NCBI GenBank assembly: GCA_900761995.1
Contig: CAAFEY010000154.1
Coordinates: 1 to 23,249, forward strand
Source: an uncultured Collinsella sp.
Lineage (GTDB): Bacteria > Actinomycetota > Coriobacteriia > Coriobacteriales > Coriobacteriaceae
Direction of reading: 5' to 3'
DNA: 23,249 bases
Shown: positions 13,318-21,507 of the stretch, piece by piece
Layout: every line of letters begins with the position of its first letter
How positions within the stretch are numbered: the stretch's first letter is position 1
Translations under genes and position numbers: made by a program
The notes under the pieces: generated by a model
Seen by the model: the letters and a program-made list of their open reading frames with translations, nothing else
What the model was told of the DNA's origin: nothing
Database searches by the model: none

Positions 13318-14082
13318 ATGGCAATTAAGCAGACGGCGGGCAGAGATGCCCTGGGGGAGTTCGCTCCCAAATTCGCACAGCTCAACGACGACGTGCTGTT
13401 CGGCGAGGTATGGAGCCGGGAGGGCGAGCTCTCCTTGCGCGACCGCAGCGTGGTGACGGTGGTGGCCCTAATGGCGCAGGGGCTGACGGACTCTTCGTTC
13501 AAATATCACCTGACGTCCGCGAAGAACAACGGCGTGACCAGGGCGGAGATAGCGGAAATCCTTACGCACACGGCGTTTTACGCGGGTTGGCCCAAGGCAT
13601 GGGCGGCCTTCCGCATGGCGAAGGAGGTCTGGGCGGATGACGATGCCGCCGACGCAAAGGCACGGCACCAAAACGAGATGGCTTTCCCCATCGGTGTCCC
13701 CAACGACGCGTTCGCGAAGTACTTTATCGGTCAAAGCTACCTCGCGCCCCTTTCCACCGAGCAGGTTGGCGTCTACAACGTGACGTTCGAGCCCGGCTGC
13801 CGCAACAACTGGCACACCCATCACGCCAAAAGCGGTGGCGGGCAGATCCTCGTCTGCATGGCTGGCCGAGGGTTTTACCAGGAATGGGGAAAGCCGGCAC
13901 AGGAGCTGCGCCCCGGCGACGTGGTCAACATCGCCCCGGGGGTGAAGCACTGGCACGGCGCCGCGCCCGACAGCTGGTTCTCGCATCTCGCTTTGGAGGT
14001 TCCGGGCGAGGATGCCTCCAACGAGTGGCTGGAGCCTGTGAACGACGAGGAATATCTCAAAGCGACTAACAAGGAGGCTTAA
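13318..14082 (+). CDS. Carboxymuconolactone decarboxylase-cupin fusion protein
   Basis: A 254-aa two-domain protein. Residues 1-105 are a CMD/AhpD-like domain: GEFAPKFAQLNDDVLFGEVW, RDRSVVTVVALMAQG and EIAEILTHTAFYAGWPKAWAAF. The AhpD CxxC pair is absent, as in the gamma-CMD branch. Residues about 125-240 are a cupin with WHTHHAKSGGGQILVCMAGRG and GDVVNIAPGVKHWHGAAPDSWFSHLAL; the histidines would bind a metal. Fusions of this kind sit beside flavodoxins and aldo/keto reductases in many anaerobes and are usually tied to oxidative or electrophile stress. GGAGGAAG stands about 8 bases before the ATG. It follows the reductase by 65 bases in one operon. Confidence 0.88.
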   Translation: MAIKQTAGRDALGEFAPKFAQLNDDVLFGEVWSREGELSLRDRSVVTVVALMAQGLTDSSFKYHLTSAKNNGVTRAEIAEILTHTAFYAGWPKAWAAFRMAKEVWADDDAADAKARHQNEMAFPIGVPNDAFAKYFIGQSYLAPLSTEQVGVYNVTFEPGCRNNWHTHHAKSGGGQILVCMAGRGFYQEWGKPAQELRPGDVVNIAPGVKHWHGAAPDSWFSHLALEVPGEDASNEWLEPVNDEEYLKATNKEA

Positions 14083-14612
14083 GTATGGAACAGTTGCCCG
14101 TCCGTGCCGCCGAGAGCAGCGTGCTCAAATCGGCCTGAATCGCCTCTTCCTTGCTCCCGAGCTGCGATGGGGCCGAGCCGTTCGAGATGTTGACGCTCAA
14201 CAGGCGCGCATCCGGCAGCTTTGCGGTCATGCTCCAAAACGGGAGCGTGATGATGCTCGGGGTCATTTCGCCCACGCCGAGCTCCAGCAACAGCACGCGG
14301 CCGTTGCTGCGCTCGCGCACAAAGCGCTCGTGTCGCTCGAGGTTCTCGCGCGAAGGCCGGGGCCATATCGCCATCAACGAGAATCGTCTCGCACGAAGTA
14401 TCGGGCGCCATGGCCTGGCTGTAGTTGAACGCGGTGTACGTGATGTGTTCGCAGGTGTTTGCGATCTGAGCGAGCATGCGCTTTATGTCGCCGTTGCGCA
14501 ATTCCACGCCCAGTTCAAGGAAAAGAATCTTCTGATGCGCGTGCGCATCGAACCAGTTGGATACCTTGCGGTACTGCTCTTTGTCCACAACGTTCAGGGA
14601 AATCTCGCGGTC
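14066..14612 (-). pseudogene. Two fused Sir2-like C-terminal fragments
   Basis: The minus strand holds two successive copies of the C-terminal part of a Sir2-like NAD-dependent deacylase. Fragment 1 (about 14612-14357) reads EQYRKVSNWFDAHAHQKILF, LELGVELRNGDIKRML and ends in ILVDGDMAPAFA. Fragment 2 is in another frame (about 14353-14087). It reads RVLLLELGVGEMTPSIITLP, DARLLSVNISNGSAP and AIQADLSTLL. Both carry the ELGV strand and the closing GD or AD segment of the same Rossmann region, but differ in sequence. Neither has a catalytic core, start or ribosome binding site. A deletion between two tandem Sir2-type genes explains this. Fragment 2 runs up against the broken operon at 14084. Confidence 0.65.
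14084..14137 (+). pseudogene. Truncated start of a third operon gene
   Basis: AAGGAGG ends seven bases before an ATG at 14084, an excellent initiation site directly behind the CMD-cupin stop codon. The frame gives only 17 codons and then a stop, and these bases are already antisense Sir2-fragment sequence. The likely reading is that a third gene of the operon was cut off here by the rearrangement that brought in the Sir2 remnants. Confidence 0.5.
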
Positions 14613-14725
14613 AACCGCCTGCTCGGTTGGAGGCGAGGGCCCGAGTTCGCCCACGCCCAGGAGCTGCTCAGCGCCTATTCCGAAGGGGGCATGCGAGCGG
14701 TATCGGCTCGTCACGATTTCCGTAG

Positions 14726-15020
14726 TTGATCTTGACTGTGGACTCCTTACAAGTCTTGCTCGAGATCGAGCGGAGGCTGGGCCCTGCCGAATCGGAGCTA
14801 TGGCGACCAAAAATGTTGCCAGAAGACGCCGTCGACGCTGTTTGCGATGGGGCAGAGCTCGATGGCGGTTCGGCACAGTCTGTTTCGTCGGTTTCGCGGG
14901 GCGTTGATGGCCTGAAGGCGACCGTTGGAAAAAGCTCATTTCCGTGGGGAAGAAACTTCTCGGTGAGTAAAGCTCATCGGGGCGGGGATAGAGCTTTGTC
15001 TGCGGGGTACGAAATGTTGG
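14726..15020 (+). other. Stretch without a supported gene
   Basis: An open plus-strand frame begins at 14726 with a TTG but has no ribosome binding site. It runs on antisense into the LPATG gene; its first 60 codons look protein-like (VDSLQVLLEIERRLGP) but match nothing I recognise. A weak inverted repeat, AAAGCTC/GAGCTTT (14969-14975, 14991-14997), stands just past the stop of the LPATG gene and may be its terminator. Confidence 0.3.
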
Positions 15021-15902
15021 CTAGCGGTTGCGACGCCTTGTTGCAGAAATGCCAACTGCCGCAACTACAGCACCGGCAACACTCAGGGCGGCTGCCATCG
15101 CACCGTTGTCGCCCGTCGCGGGTAGGGTGGCCCCGGCTGGTTTAACTGCCGCTACTGCCTTGGTGGAAACGGGATTTGCCGTGGGCTTTTTTGCATTGGG
15201 CTGCGGTGTGGGCTCGGGCTTGGTTTCCTGTTCGGGTTTGGAACCGCTCGTATCGGTTGCAAACAAGTGCACGTCACTGTCGAAGACGTAACGGATGTAG
15301 TACTCGTGCCGCGTTTCGTGCATAATCCCCTGCCCGCTGTCGAAGTCACGGTCAACGTGTGCGCCAAGGTAGGTTGAGCTGTTGAGGTCCAGCCTGTAAG
15401 GGATTTGGTCGTCGGCGTAACTGCCTGTAAAGACTACGGTTGCTCTAACGTGATTGTCGATCATGGTCAGGGCAATAGAGACGCTGGCCTCTTTGGGGTT
15501 CTCGGTTTTTATAAGGCTTTCGGTATCGGTGTCGATCTTGAAGAGATGGACGGTGTCGTTAAGCCCGTAGATGAAGTCCTCGGGTTTGTCGGGAAAATCG
15601 TGTATAAGAGCCTCGTTCTGGACCAACTCGAAAGCAGGGGGTAGCTCCAAATCGTAGTAATGATCGACGGTGGCTGCTGTGAGGCTGCCTTCCGCGTTGA
15701 CTTCGTCGCAGGTGATGGGTATTGCGACATCGGGTTCGGGCATTTCGGTCGCCAGTGCTGCGCAGGGTAGCAAAAGCTGCCCTGCCATAAGGATGCTTAC
15801 TCCGAAGGCGACGACTCTGGCGCCTGCGTGAAGCTTGACGTTGCGGATAGACAGGCCAGTGCGTTTGTTATGGGTTTGCGGTGCAACATGCTGTCCATAC
15901 AT
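15021..15902 (-). CDS. LPXTG-anchored surface protein
   Basis: A 293-aa secreted protein. The N-terminal 50 residues are a signal peptide: basic start, hydrophobic VVAFGVSILMAGQLLLP, and cleavage near ALATEM. The middle (about 55-215) is a beta-rich domain with no family I recognise, including HLFKIDTDTESLIK and RHEYYIRYVFDSDVHLF. A Pro/Lys/Thr-rich wall-spanning stretch leads to the sorting signal LPATG at 260-264, a hydrophobic segment and the basic tail ATRRRNR. It should be covalently attached to the cell wall by a sortase, which is not in this window. AAGGAG stands about 6 bases before the ATG. It looks like a single-gene transcript. Confidence 0.85.
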   Translation of the reverse strand: MYGQHVAPQTHNKRTGLSIRNVKLHAGARVVAFGVSILMAGQLLLPCAALATEMPEPDVAIPITCDEVNAEGSLTAATVDHYYDLELPPAFELVQNEALIHDFPDKPEDFIYGLNDTVHLFKIDTDTESLIKTENPKEASVSIALTMIDNHVRATVVFTGSYADDQIPYRLDLNSSTYLGAHVDRDFDSGQGIMHETRHEYYIRYVFDSDVHLFATDTSGSKPEQETKPEPTPQPNAKKPTANPVSTKAVAAVKPAGATLPATGDNGAMAAALSVAGAVVAAVGISATRRRNR

Positions 15903-16222
15903 AAGGCGCTCCTTGTTCGTAGGCCGGTTTCCGTGGATCTATATTGCGCCTGCCCGATTCGGCCAGGCTCATACACGCGAACGCTCACGCGAGCAGGAGA
16001 AAGCTCTAGTTAATTTTCCCACAGTCGACATTTTGCGGCCAACGATTTACTGTTCAATTCTCGGAGAGAGAATCAAGACAGTTAACGAGTTGTCAGGCAA
16101 TGAGATTGTGTCTAGAGAGCACGAACAAGAGATGTGGTCTGCGGACGACTGAATAGCTCCATCTGTTTTGGTTACAACGAAATGTGTGCCGCGCGCCTGC
16201 GGCATGAAGGAGAGGGAATCCT
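15903..16222. other. Intergenic region between divergent genes
   Basis: This 320-base gap must hold the promoters of the LPATG protein (minus) and the flavin reductase (plus). I see no clear operator. A plus-strand frame ending at 16152 (tail GNEIVSREHEQEMWSADD) looks protein-like over its last 48 codons but has no start or ribosome binding site of its own. Confidence 0.3.
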
Positions 16223-16753
16223 ATGAAAATCGTTGTATTGAGCGGTAGTCCGCGTAAGGGCGCCAATACCGACACCATGGTCGAGGCGTTTGCCGAGACC
16301 GCGCGCGAGGCCGGCCATGCGGTCGAGGTCGTCCGCGTTGCCGGCAAAAAGATCGCCGGCTGCTTGGGATGCCAGTACTGCTTCGCCCATGAGGGCGTCT
16401 GCGTGCAGAAGGATGACATGGCCGACGTGATCGAGTCGCTGAAAGACGCAGATATGGTCGTCTTCGCCTCGCCTATCTACTGGTTTGATATCACCGCGCA
16501 GGAGAAGGCCGCCATCGACCGCCTGTACGCCTTCGGTGCCACGGGATTCCCGTTCACCAAGACGGCCCTTTTGCTCGATAGTCACAGCGAGGGTGTCTAT
16601 GACGCGGCGATCGCCATGTACAAGTCAGCCTGCGCATACTGCAAGTGGGAGGACCAGGGCATTGTCACCATCAGCGGTATGACCGAGCGCGACAGCATGG
16701 CCTCCTCGCCCAAGCTGGAAGAGGTGCGAGAGCTCGCCCGCAAGCTTGCCTAG
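16223..16753 (+). CDS. Flavodoxin-family NAD(P)H reductase
   Basis: A 176-aa FMN-dependent reductase. The nucleotide loop is SGSPRKGANTDTM (residues 7-19) and the cysteine segment CLGCQYCFAHEGVCVQKDDM follows at about 47-66. The flavin-contacting loop is FASPIYWFDITAQEKAAIDR. It is a paralogue of the reductase at 12714, with the same layout, but lacks an adjacent regulator or partner. GGAGAGGGA stands about 6 bases before the ATG. It is a single-gene transcript ending in the strong terminator at 16772. Likely substrates are quinones, flavins or xenobiotic nitro/azo compounds; none can be chosen from the sequence. Confidence 0.87.
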   Translation: MKIVVLSGSPRKGANTDTMVEAFAETAREAGHAVEVVRVAGKKIAGCLGCQYCFAHEGVCVQKDDMADVIESLKDADMVVFASPIYWFDITAQEKAAIDRLYAFGATGFPFTKTALLLDSHSEGVYDAAIAMYKSACAYCKWEDQGIVTISGMTERDSMASSPKLEEVRELARKLA

Positions 16754-16771
16754 CGCGCATTTCCAATAACG

Positions 16772-16813
16772 AGCAAGGCCCGAAAGGTTCATTTGAACCA
16801 TTCGGGCCTTGCT
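16772..16813. terminator. Long bidirectional hairpin terminator
   Basis: The arms 16772-16784 and 16801-16813 (AGCAAGGCCCGAA) pair perfectly, and an inner GGTTCA/TGAACC continues the stem with one mismatch. It lies 19 bases after the reductase stop and 44 bases from the stop of the convergent parC-like gene, so it can end both. Its build resembles the hairpin at 9098. Confidence 0.85.
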
Positions 16814-16856
16814 GCGTTTCAAGGGGGCTGGGCTGTCGGAACCGGCCAGACGGCTG

Positions 16857-19097
16857 TTAATCAAACAAACTCGGCATGTCGTTCTCTTTCATGAGGGCAC
16901 CGGCTGAGGGGAGGCTCTGCGCGGTGAACTTTTCGGCCGAGACGCCGGCGCCGAGGATGTCCTCGGTCGTGCCGACGGTGGTGACCGAGCGGCCTTTCTT
17001 GGCCGTGAAAGCCTGGACGCCCTGCGTGTTGGTGGTCGTCTTGGTCTTGAGCAGCGACGTGTTGAAATTCATCAGGCGGTAGTCGCTCGAGACCAGCGCG
17101 AGGTCGCGGTCTTCCTTGAGCACCTGCGCATACAGCAGCTTGCTGCCGCCGTAGATGGCGTTCTTGAGGCGCTTGCGGTTGGTCTTGGTGACGTATCCAG
17201 AAAGCGCGACGCGCACCACGCGGCCGTTCTCGAAGACGAACAGCACATCGGCCTTGTAATCCTCGGGGTCGATGACCCAGATGACGCTCTCGTCGGGTTC
17301 CATCTCAAGATCGGTCGGCAGGTACGAGCCCAGCTGGGCCGACTTGGTGTCCTCAAACGCCGCAACCTTGCACTTGTACACCTGGCTCTTATTGGTAAAG
17401 ACCAGCAGCTCGTGGGTGTTGGAGGACGGGAACTCGATAAAGGGTTTGTCGCCGTCCTTGTACTTGAGCGTGGTCGCCTTCTTGAGCACGCGGTCCGTCA
17501 TCTTCTTAAGGTAGCCATCGCGCGAGAGCATGATGGTGACCGGGTACTCCTCGACCTCGGGCTCCAAGCTTACTTCGATAACCTCATGGGGCTCGATCCT
17601 GCCCGTGCGGCGCGGCATCACGTACTTCTTGTTGACCGCTGCCAGCTCGTCGCTGATGACTTTCTTGATGTTCTCCTCGCTGGAGAGGATCTCCTCAAGC
17701 TCGGCAATCTCGCCCTCAAGCTTGGCAATGTCCTTGGTGCGGTTGAGGATGTACTCCTCGTTGATGTTGCGGAGCTTGAGCTCGGCAACAAACTCGGCCT
17801 GGGTTTCATCGATATCGAAACCCTTCATAAGGTTGGGCACGACCTCGGCTTCGAGCTTGGTGCCGCGGATGATGGCGATGGCCTTGTCGATGTCGAGCAA
17901 AATCGCCTCGAGGCCGTGCAGCAGGTGCAGACGCTCGGACTTTTTGCCCAGGTCAAAGTTAATGCGGCGACGCGTGGACTCAATACGCCACTTGACCCAC
18001 TCGTGCAGGATCTGGCGCACACCCATAACGCGAGGGTAACCATCGACCAGCACATTGAAGTTGCACGAGAACGAATCCTGCAGCGTGGTCGAGCGATAGA
18101 GCTTGGCCATGAGCTTGTCGGGGTCGACGCCGCGCTTAAGATCGATGGCGATACGCAGGCCCGAAAGGTCGGTCTCGTCACGGATGTCGGCGATCTCTTT
18201 GACCTTGCCCTCCTTGGAGAGCTTGACGATGCGCTCGATGATGACATCGGTTTTGGTGGTGTAGGGGATCTCGTAGACCTCGATGATGCGCTCTTCGGGA
18301 ATCCAGCGCCAGCGGGAGCGGATCTGGAAGCTGCCAAGGCCGGTCTCGATTATCTTTTCCATCTCCTCGCGGCGGTAGATAATTTCGCCGCCGGTCGAGA
18401 AGTCGGGCATGGGCATGTACTCGAGCAGGTCGCAGTCGGGATCCTGCAGGTAATGCATTGTGGCGGTACAGACCTCGTTGAGGTTGAAACCGCAGATATC
18501 GGATGCCATGGCGACGCCGATGCCCTTGTTGGCCGAGACGAGGATGTTGGGGAACGTGGTGGGCAGCAGGCGTGGCTCCTTCATGGCGCCGTCGTAGCTG
18601 TCGACGAAGTCGACCGGGTCCTTGTCGATGTCCTTGAAGATCTCGGCGCTAATGGGGGAGAGCTTGGCCTCGGTATAGCGCGAGGCGGCGTAGCTCAGGT
18701 CGCCCGAATAGTACTTGCCAAAGTTGCCCTTCGACTCCACGAAGGGGGCGAGCAACGCCTCGTTGCCGGTGGCCAGGCGCACCATCGTCTCGTAGATCGC
18801 GGCGTCGCCGTGCGGGTTGAGCTTCATGGTCTGGCCCACGATGTTGGCGCTCTTCTGGCGCTCGCCCTTGAGCAGACCCATCTTGTACATGGTGTAGAGC
18901 AGCTTGCGGTGCGAGGGCTTAAAGCCGTCAATCTCGGGGAACGCACGCGAGACGTTGACGCTCATAGCGTAGGGCATGTAGTTGACCTCGAGCGTCTGCG
19001 TGATCGGCTGATCGGTGACCTCGGAGTGCAGGCCGATGACGTTCTCGGCGTTGACCTGCTTTTTCTTGGGCTGGTTCTTCGTCTTCTTCTTTGCCAC
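16857..19097 (-). CDS. parC: Type IIA topoisomerase subunit A (ParC-like)
   Basis: A 746-aa DNA-cleaving subunit of topoisomerase IV or a gyrase-like enzyme. The breakage-reunion domain has the active-site Tyr141 in AASRYTEAKLSP and the winged-helix part PHGDAAIYET (residues 95-104). A C-terminal beta-propeller-like region runs from about 510. No gyrase QRRGGKG box is visible, so decatenation is more likely than supercoiling. The position of gyrase Ser83 is Ala99 and that of Asp87 is Glu103. The start is GTG at 19097, preceded by AGAGGA at a spacing of 5-6. The gene follows the ATPase subunit by 45 bases in one operon. A separate gyrAB elsewhere is expected; whether this is canonical ParC or a paralogue is unsure. 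Confidence 0.88.
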   Translation of the reverse strand: MAKKKTKNQPKKKQVNAENVIGLHSEVTDQPITQTLEVNYMPYAMSVNVSRAFPEIDGFKPSHRKLLYTMYKMGLLKGERQKSANIVGQTMKLNPHGDAAIYETMVRLATGNEALLAPFVESKGNFGKYYSGDLSYAASRYTEAKLSPISAEIFKDIDKDPVDFVDSYDGAMKEPRLLPTTFPNILVSANKGIGVAMASDICGFNLNEVCTATMHYLQDPDCDLLEYMPMPDFSTGGEIIYRREEMEKIIETGLGSFQIRSRWRWIPEERIIEVYEIPYTTKTDVIIERIVKLSKEGKVKEIADIRDETDLSGLRIAIDLKRGVDPDKLMAKLYRSTTLQDSFSCNFNVLVDGYPRVMGVRQILHEWVKWRIESTRRRINFDLGKKSERLHLLHGLEAILLDIDKAIAIIRGTKLEAEVVPNLMKGFDIDETQAEFVAELKLRNINEEYILNRTKDIAKLEGEIAELEEILSSEENIKKVISDELAAVNKKYVMPRRTGRIEPHEVIEVSLEPEVEEYPVTIMLSRDGYLKKMTDRVLKKATTLKYKDGDKPFIEFPSSNTHELLVFTNKSQVYKCKVAAFEDTKSAQLGSYLPTDLEMEPDESVIWVIDPEDYKADVLFVFENGRVVRVALSGYVTKTNRKRLKNAIYGGSKLLYAQVLKEDRDLALVSSDYRLMNFNTSLLKTKTTTNTQGVQAFTAKKGRSVTTVGTTEDILGAGVSAEKFTAQSLPSAGALMKENDMPSLFD

Positions 19098-19142
19098 GAT
19101 TTCCTCTTGAACTTCTTATGGGCCGTCGTTATCGATTTGCTG

Positions 19143-21140
19143 CTACTGCAGGTCCAGCTGGTCCAGGTATTCCTTGCCGTGCTCGGAGATGTGACGCTTG
19201 CGGCCCGCCTCGTCGTTGCCCAGCAACAGGTTGAACATGGTTTCCATCTTGGTGACGTCCTCGGGTTCTACCTTGATCAGGCGGCGCGTCTCGGGGTTCA
19301 TGGTGGTGAGCCACATCATGTCCGGATCGTTCTCACCAAGACCCTTGGAGCGGTTGATCGAGCACTTCTGGTCGCCAATCTCCTTGAGGATGCCGTTCTT
19401 CTCGAGCTCGGTGTAGGCAAAGTAGGTCTTCTCTTTGCAGTTGATCTCGTAGAGCGGCGACTCGGCGATATACACGTAGCCCTCGTCGATAAGTGTGGGC
19501 ACCAGGCGGTAGAGCATGGTGAGCACGAGCGTGCGGATGTGATAACCGTCGACGTCGGCGTCCGTACAGATGATGACCTTGTTCCAGTTGAGATTATCCA
19601 GGTCAAAGGCACCGAGGTTCTTGATGCGCTTGTCCTTGATCTCTACGCCGCAGCCCAGCACGCGCATGAGGTCCATGATGATGTCGGACTTAAAGATGCG
19701 CGGGTAGTCCTCCTTCAGGCAGTTGAGGATCTTACCGCGAACGGGCATAACGCCCTGGAACTCGGCATCGCGCGAGGTGCGGATGGCGCCTGCTGCCGAG
19801 TCGCCCTCTACGATGTAGATCTCGCGACGGTCCTTGTCTTTGGAGCGGCAGTCGATGAACTTCTGCACGCGGTTGGCCATGTCGGTCTTTTGCTGCAGAT
19901 TGGTCTTGATGCTCTGGCGCGTCTTCTCGGCGTTCTCGCGCGAGCGCTTGTTGATGAGCACCTGCTCCATGATCTTGTTGGCGGCGTCTTTGTTCTCGAT
20001 CAGATAGGTCGAGAGGCGCTCCTTAAAGAATGCCGTCATCGCCTGCTGGATAAAGCGGTTATTGATGGCCTTCTTAGTCTGGTTTTCGTAGGACGTCTGG
20101 GTGGAGAAGCAGTTGGTCACCAGCACCAGACAGTCCTGGACGTCCTGCCACTTAATGCCGCTCTCGTTTTTGTTGTACTTGCCCTGTTGCTTGATGTAGG
20201 CATCGATGGCGCTGGTCAGAGCACTACGGGCGGCCTTTTCGGGCGAACCGCCGTTCTCGAGCCATGACGAGTTGTGGTAGTACTCCTGCATCATGAAGGT
20301 GCGCGAGAAGCACATGCACGCGGTAATCTTGACGTTGTAGTCGGGCAGGTCCTCGCGGTCGCGACCGCGGCGGTCGGCCTCGATAAAGAAGGGCTCGGTG
20401 AGGTAGTCGGCACCGACCTTCTCGAGCACATAGTCCTCGATGCCCTTGGGGTAGCAAAAGTCCTCTTCGGAAAACTCGCCATCGTCGCCCTCGATGCGCA
20501 GGCGGAAGGTAACGTTGGCGTTGACCACGGCCTGGCGGCGCATGGTCTCGCGATACCAATCGTGGGGGATGCTGATGGAGGTGAAGACCTCAAGATCGGG
20601 GCGCCACTTGATGGTGGTGCCGGTGCGGTCCTCGTCGCTGGGCTCAATCTCGAGCGCCTTCTTTTTGGCGCCGACGACCTTACCCTTCTTAAAGTGCAGG
20701 GAATACTTGTTACCGTCACGCCAAACCGTGACGTCCATGTACTCGGAAGCGTACTGGGTCGCGCAGGAGCCCAGGCCGTTGGTGCCGAGCGAGAAGTCGT
20801 AGTCGCCGCCCTGGTTATTGTTGTACTTGCCGCCGGCGTAGAGCTCGCAGAAGACGAGCTCCCAGTTAAAGCGCTTCTCGGAAGGGTTCCAGTCGAGCGG
20901 GCAGCCGCGGCCGTTGTCCTCTACCTGAATGGAGCCATCGCGAAAGGCGGTAAGGGTGATGAGCTTGCCGTAGCCCTGGCGCGCCTCGTCAACGGCGTTG
21001 GACAGGATCTCGAAGGCGGCATGCGCGCAGCCATCGAGTCCGTCCGAGCCAAAGATGACGGCGGGGCGCAGGCGTACGCGCTCTTCGTCCTTGAGCTGGC
21101 GGATACTGTCGTTACCATAGTTTGCGGTGTTTTTTGCCAT
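19143..21140 (-). CDS. parE: Type IIA topoisomerase subunit B (ParE-like)
   Basis: A 665-aa ATPase subunit. The GHKL ATP site is visible as FEILSNAVDEA (catalytic Glu44, Asn48), DNGRG (75-79) and GTNGLGS (119-125), the last an unusual version of the GLHGVG lid. The transducer lysine is in QTKKA (354-358). The TOPRIM metal-binding motifs EGDSAAG (445-451) and DADVDG (527-532) and the RSKGLGE segment are intact. It partners the ParC-like subunit directly downstream to pass one duplex through another and separate daughter chromosomes. The ATG at 21140 has a weak GAGAG upstream and a better AAGGAG 16 bases away, so initiation may be modest. Length and motifs are normal for ParE/GyrB. Confidence 0.9.
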   Translation of the reverse strand: MAKNTANYGNDSIRQLKDEERVRLRPAVIFGSDGLDGCAHAAFEILSNAVDEARQGYGKLITLTAFRDGSIQVEDNGRGCPLDWNPSEKRFNWELVFCELYAGGKYNNNQGGDYDFSLGTNGLGSCATQYASEYMDVTVWRDGNKYSLHFKKGKVVGAKKKALEIEPSDEDRTGTTIKWRPDLEVFTSISIPHDWYRETMRRQAVVNANVTFRLRIEGDDGEFSEEDFCYPKGIEDYVLEKVGADYLTEPFFIEADRRGRDREDLPDYNVKITACMCFSRTFMMQEYYHNSSWLENGGSPEKAARSALTSAIDAYIKQQGKYNKNESGIKWQDVQDCLVLVTNCFSTQTSYENQTKKAINNRFIQQAMTAFFKERLSTYLIENKDAANKIMEQVLINKRSRENAEKTRQSIKTNLQQKTDMANRVQKFIDCRSKDKDRREIYIVEGDSAAGAIRTSRDAEFQGVMPVRGKILNCLKEDYPRIFKSDIIMDLMRVLGCGVEIKDKRIKNLGAFDLDNLNWNKVIICTDADVDGYHIRTLVLTMLYRLVPTLIDEGYVYIAESPLYEINCKEKTYFAYTELEKNGILKEIGDQKCSINRSKGLGENDPDMMWLTTMNPETRRLIKVEPEDVTKMETMFNLLLGNDEAGRKRHISEHGKEYLDQLDLQ

Positions 21141-21194
21141 ACTCGCTCTCTCGGTGCTCCTTTGCTGCGTTTAAGTCATATAGATAGTCAAGGT

Positions 21195-21223
21195 AGCATA
21201 GCCCAGCCCTTGGGCGATTCCAA
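21195..21223 (-). promoter_or_regulatory. Putative promoter of the parE-parC operon
   Basis: On the minus strand TTGGAA (21223-21218) and TATGCT (21200-21195) are 17 bases apart, about 55 bases upstream of the ATG. Both hexamers differ from consensus. The rest of 21224-21507 contains no gene; a 7-bp inverted repeat TGGGCCA/TGGCCCA (21323-21329, 21354-21360) is the only other structure I see. Confidence 0.4.
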
Positions 21224-21507
21224 CCAACACGAAATCCATCGAACAATCGTTCGGATAACGGGTAAAACGTGTCGTGCGGATTGTTGTCCCGAATCGAACA
21301 TTGGGACAGGCGTCTCGTTTTATGGGCCACGGGCGTGCGTGTGCGAGTCCCTTTGGCCCACAAGGAACGCTGGCGGGTCGTTATTTGGGCCGTGGGTCAC
21401 TTCGCCCGCGCCGTGTTTCGTCATACGCTCATAGTGGAAGCCGATGCCACGGGGTCGACTTGGGACTCGGGCAACGGATGAGCTGCAAGCCGAAAGGAGC
21501 GGTGAGG

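Noticed and set aside
14151..14729. A 192-aa plus-strand gene
   Set aside because: It is antisense to both Sir2-like fragments, whose motifs on the minus strand are recognisable.
15835..16152. A 105-aa protein upstream of the flavin reductase
   Set aside because: Its first part is antisense to the start and signal peptide of the LPATG gene, and there is no initiation site. Only the last part looks protein-like, so I list it as intergenic.
17412..20267. A 951-codon plus-strand open frame opposite the topoisomerase genes
   Set aside because: It is antisense to two clearly recognisable topoisomerase genes. Its translation is Leu/Val/Asp/Arg-rich shadow sequence caused by GC-rich third positions, with no ribosome binding site or family motif.
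21318..21360. A tRNA-like 3' part with GTGCGAGTCC and a TGGGCCA/TGGCCCA stem
   Set aside because: The presumed T-arm bases do not pair, there is no D- or anticodon arm, and no CCA or cloverleaf can be drawn. It is at best a weak hairpin.
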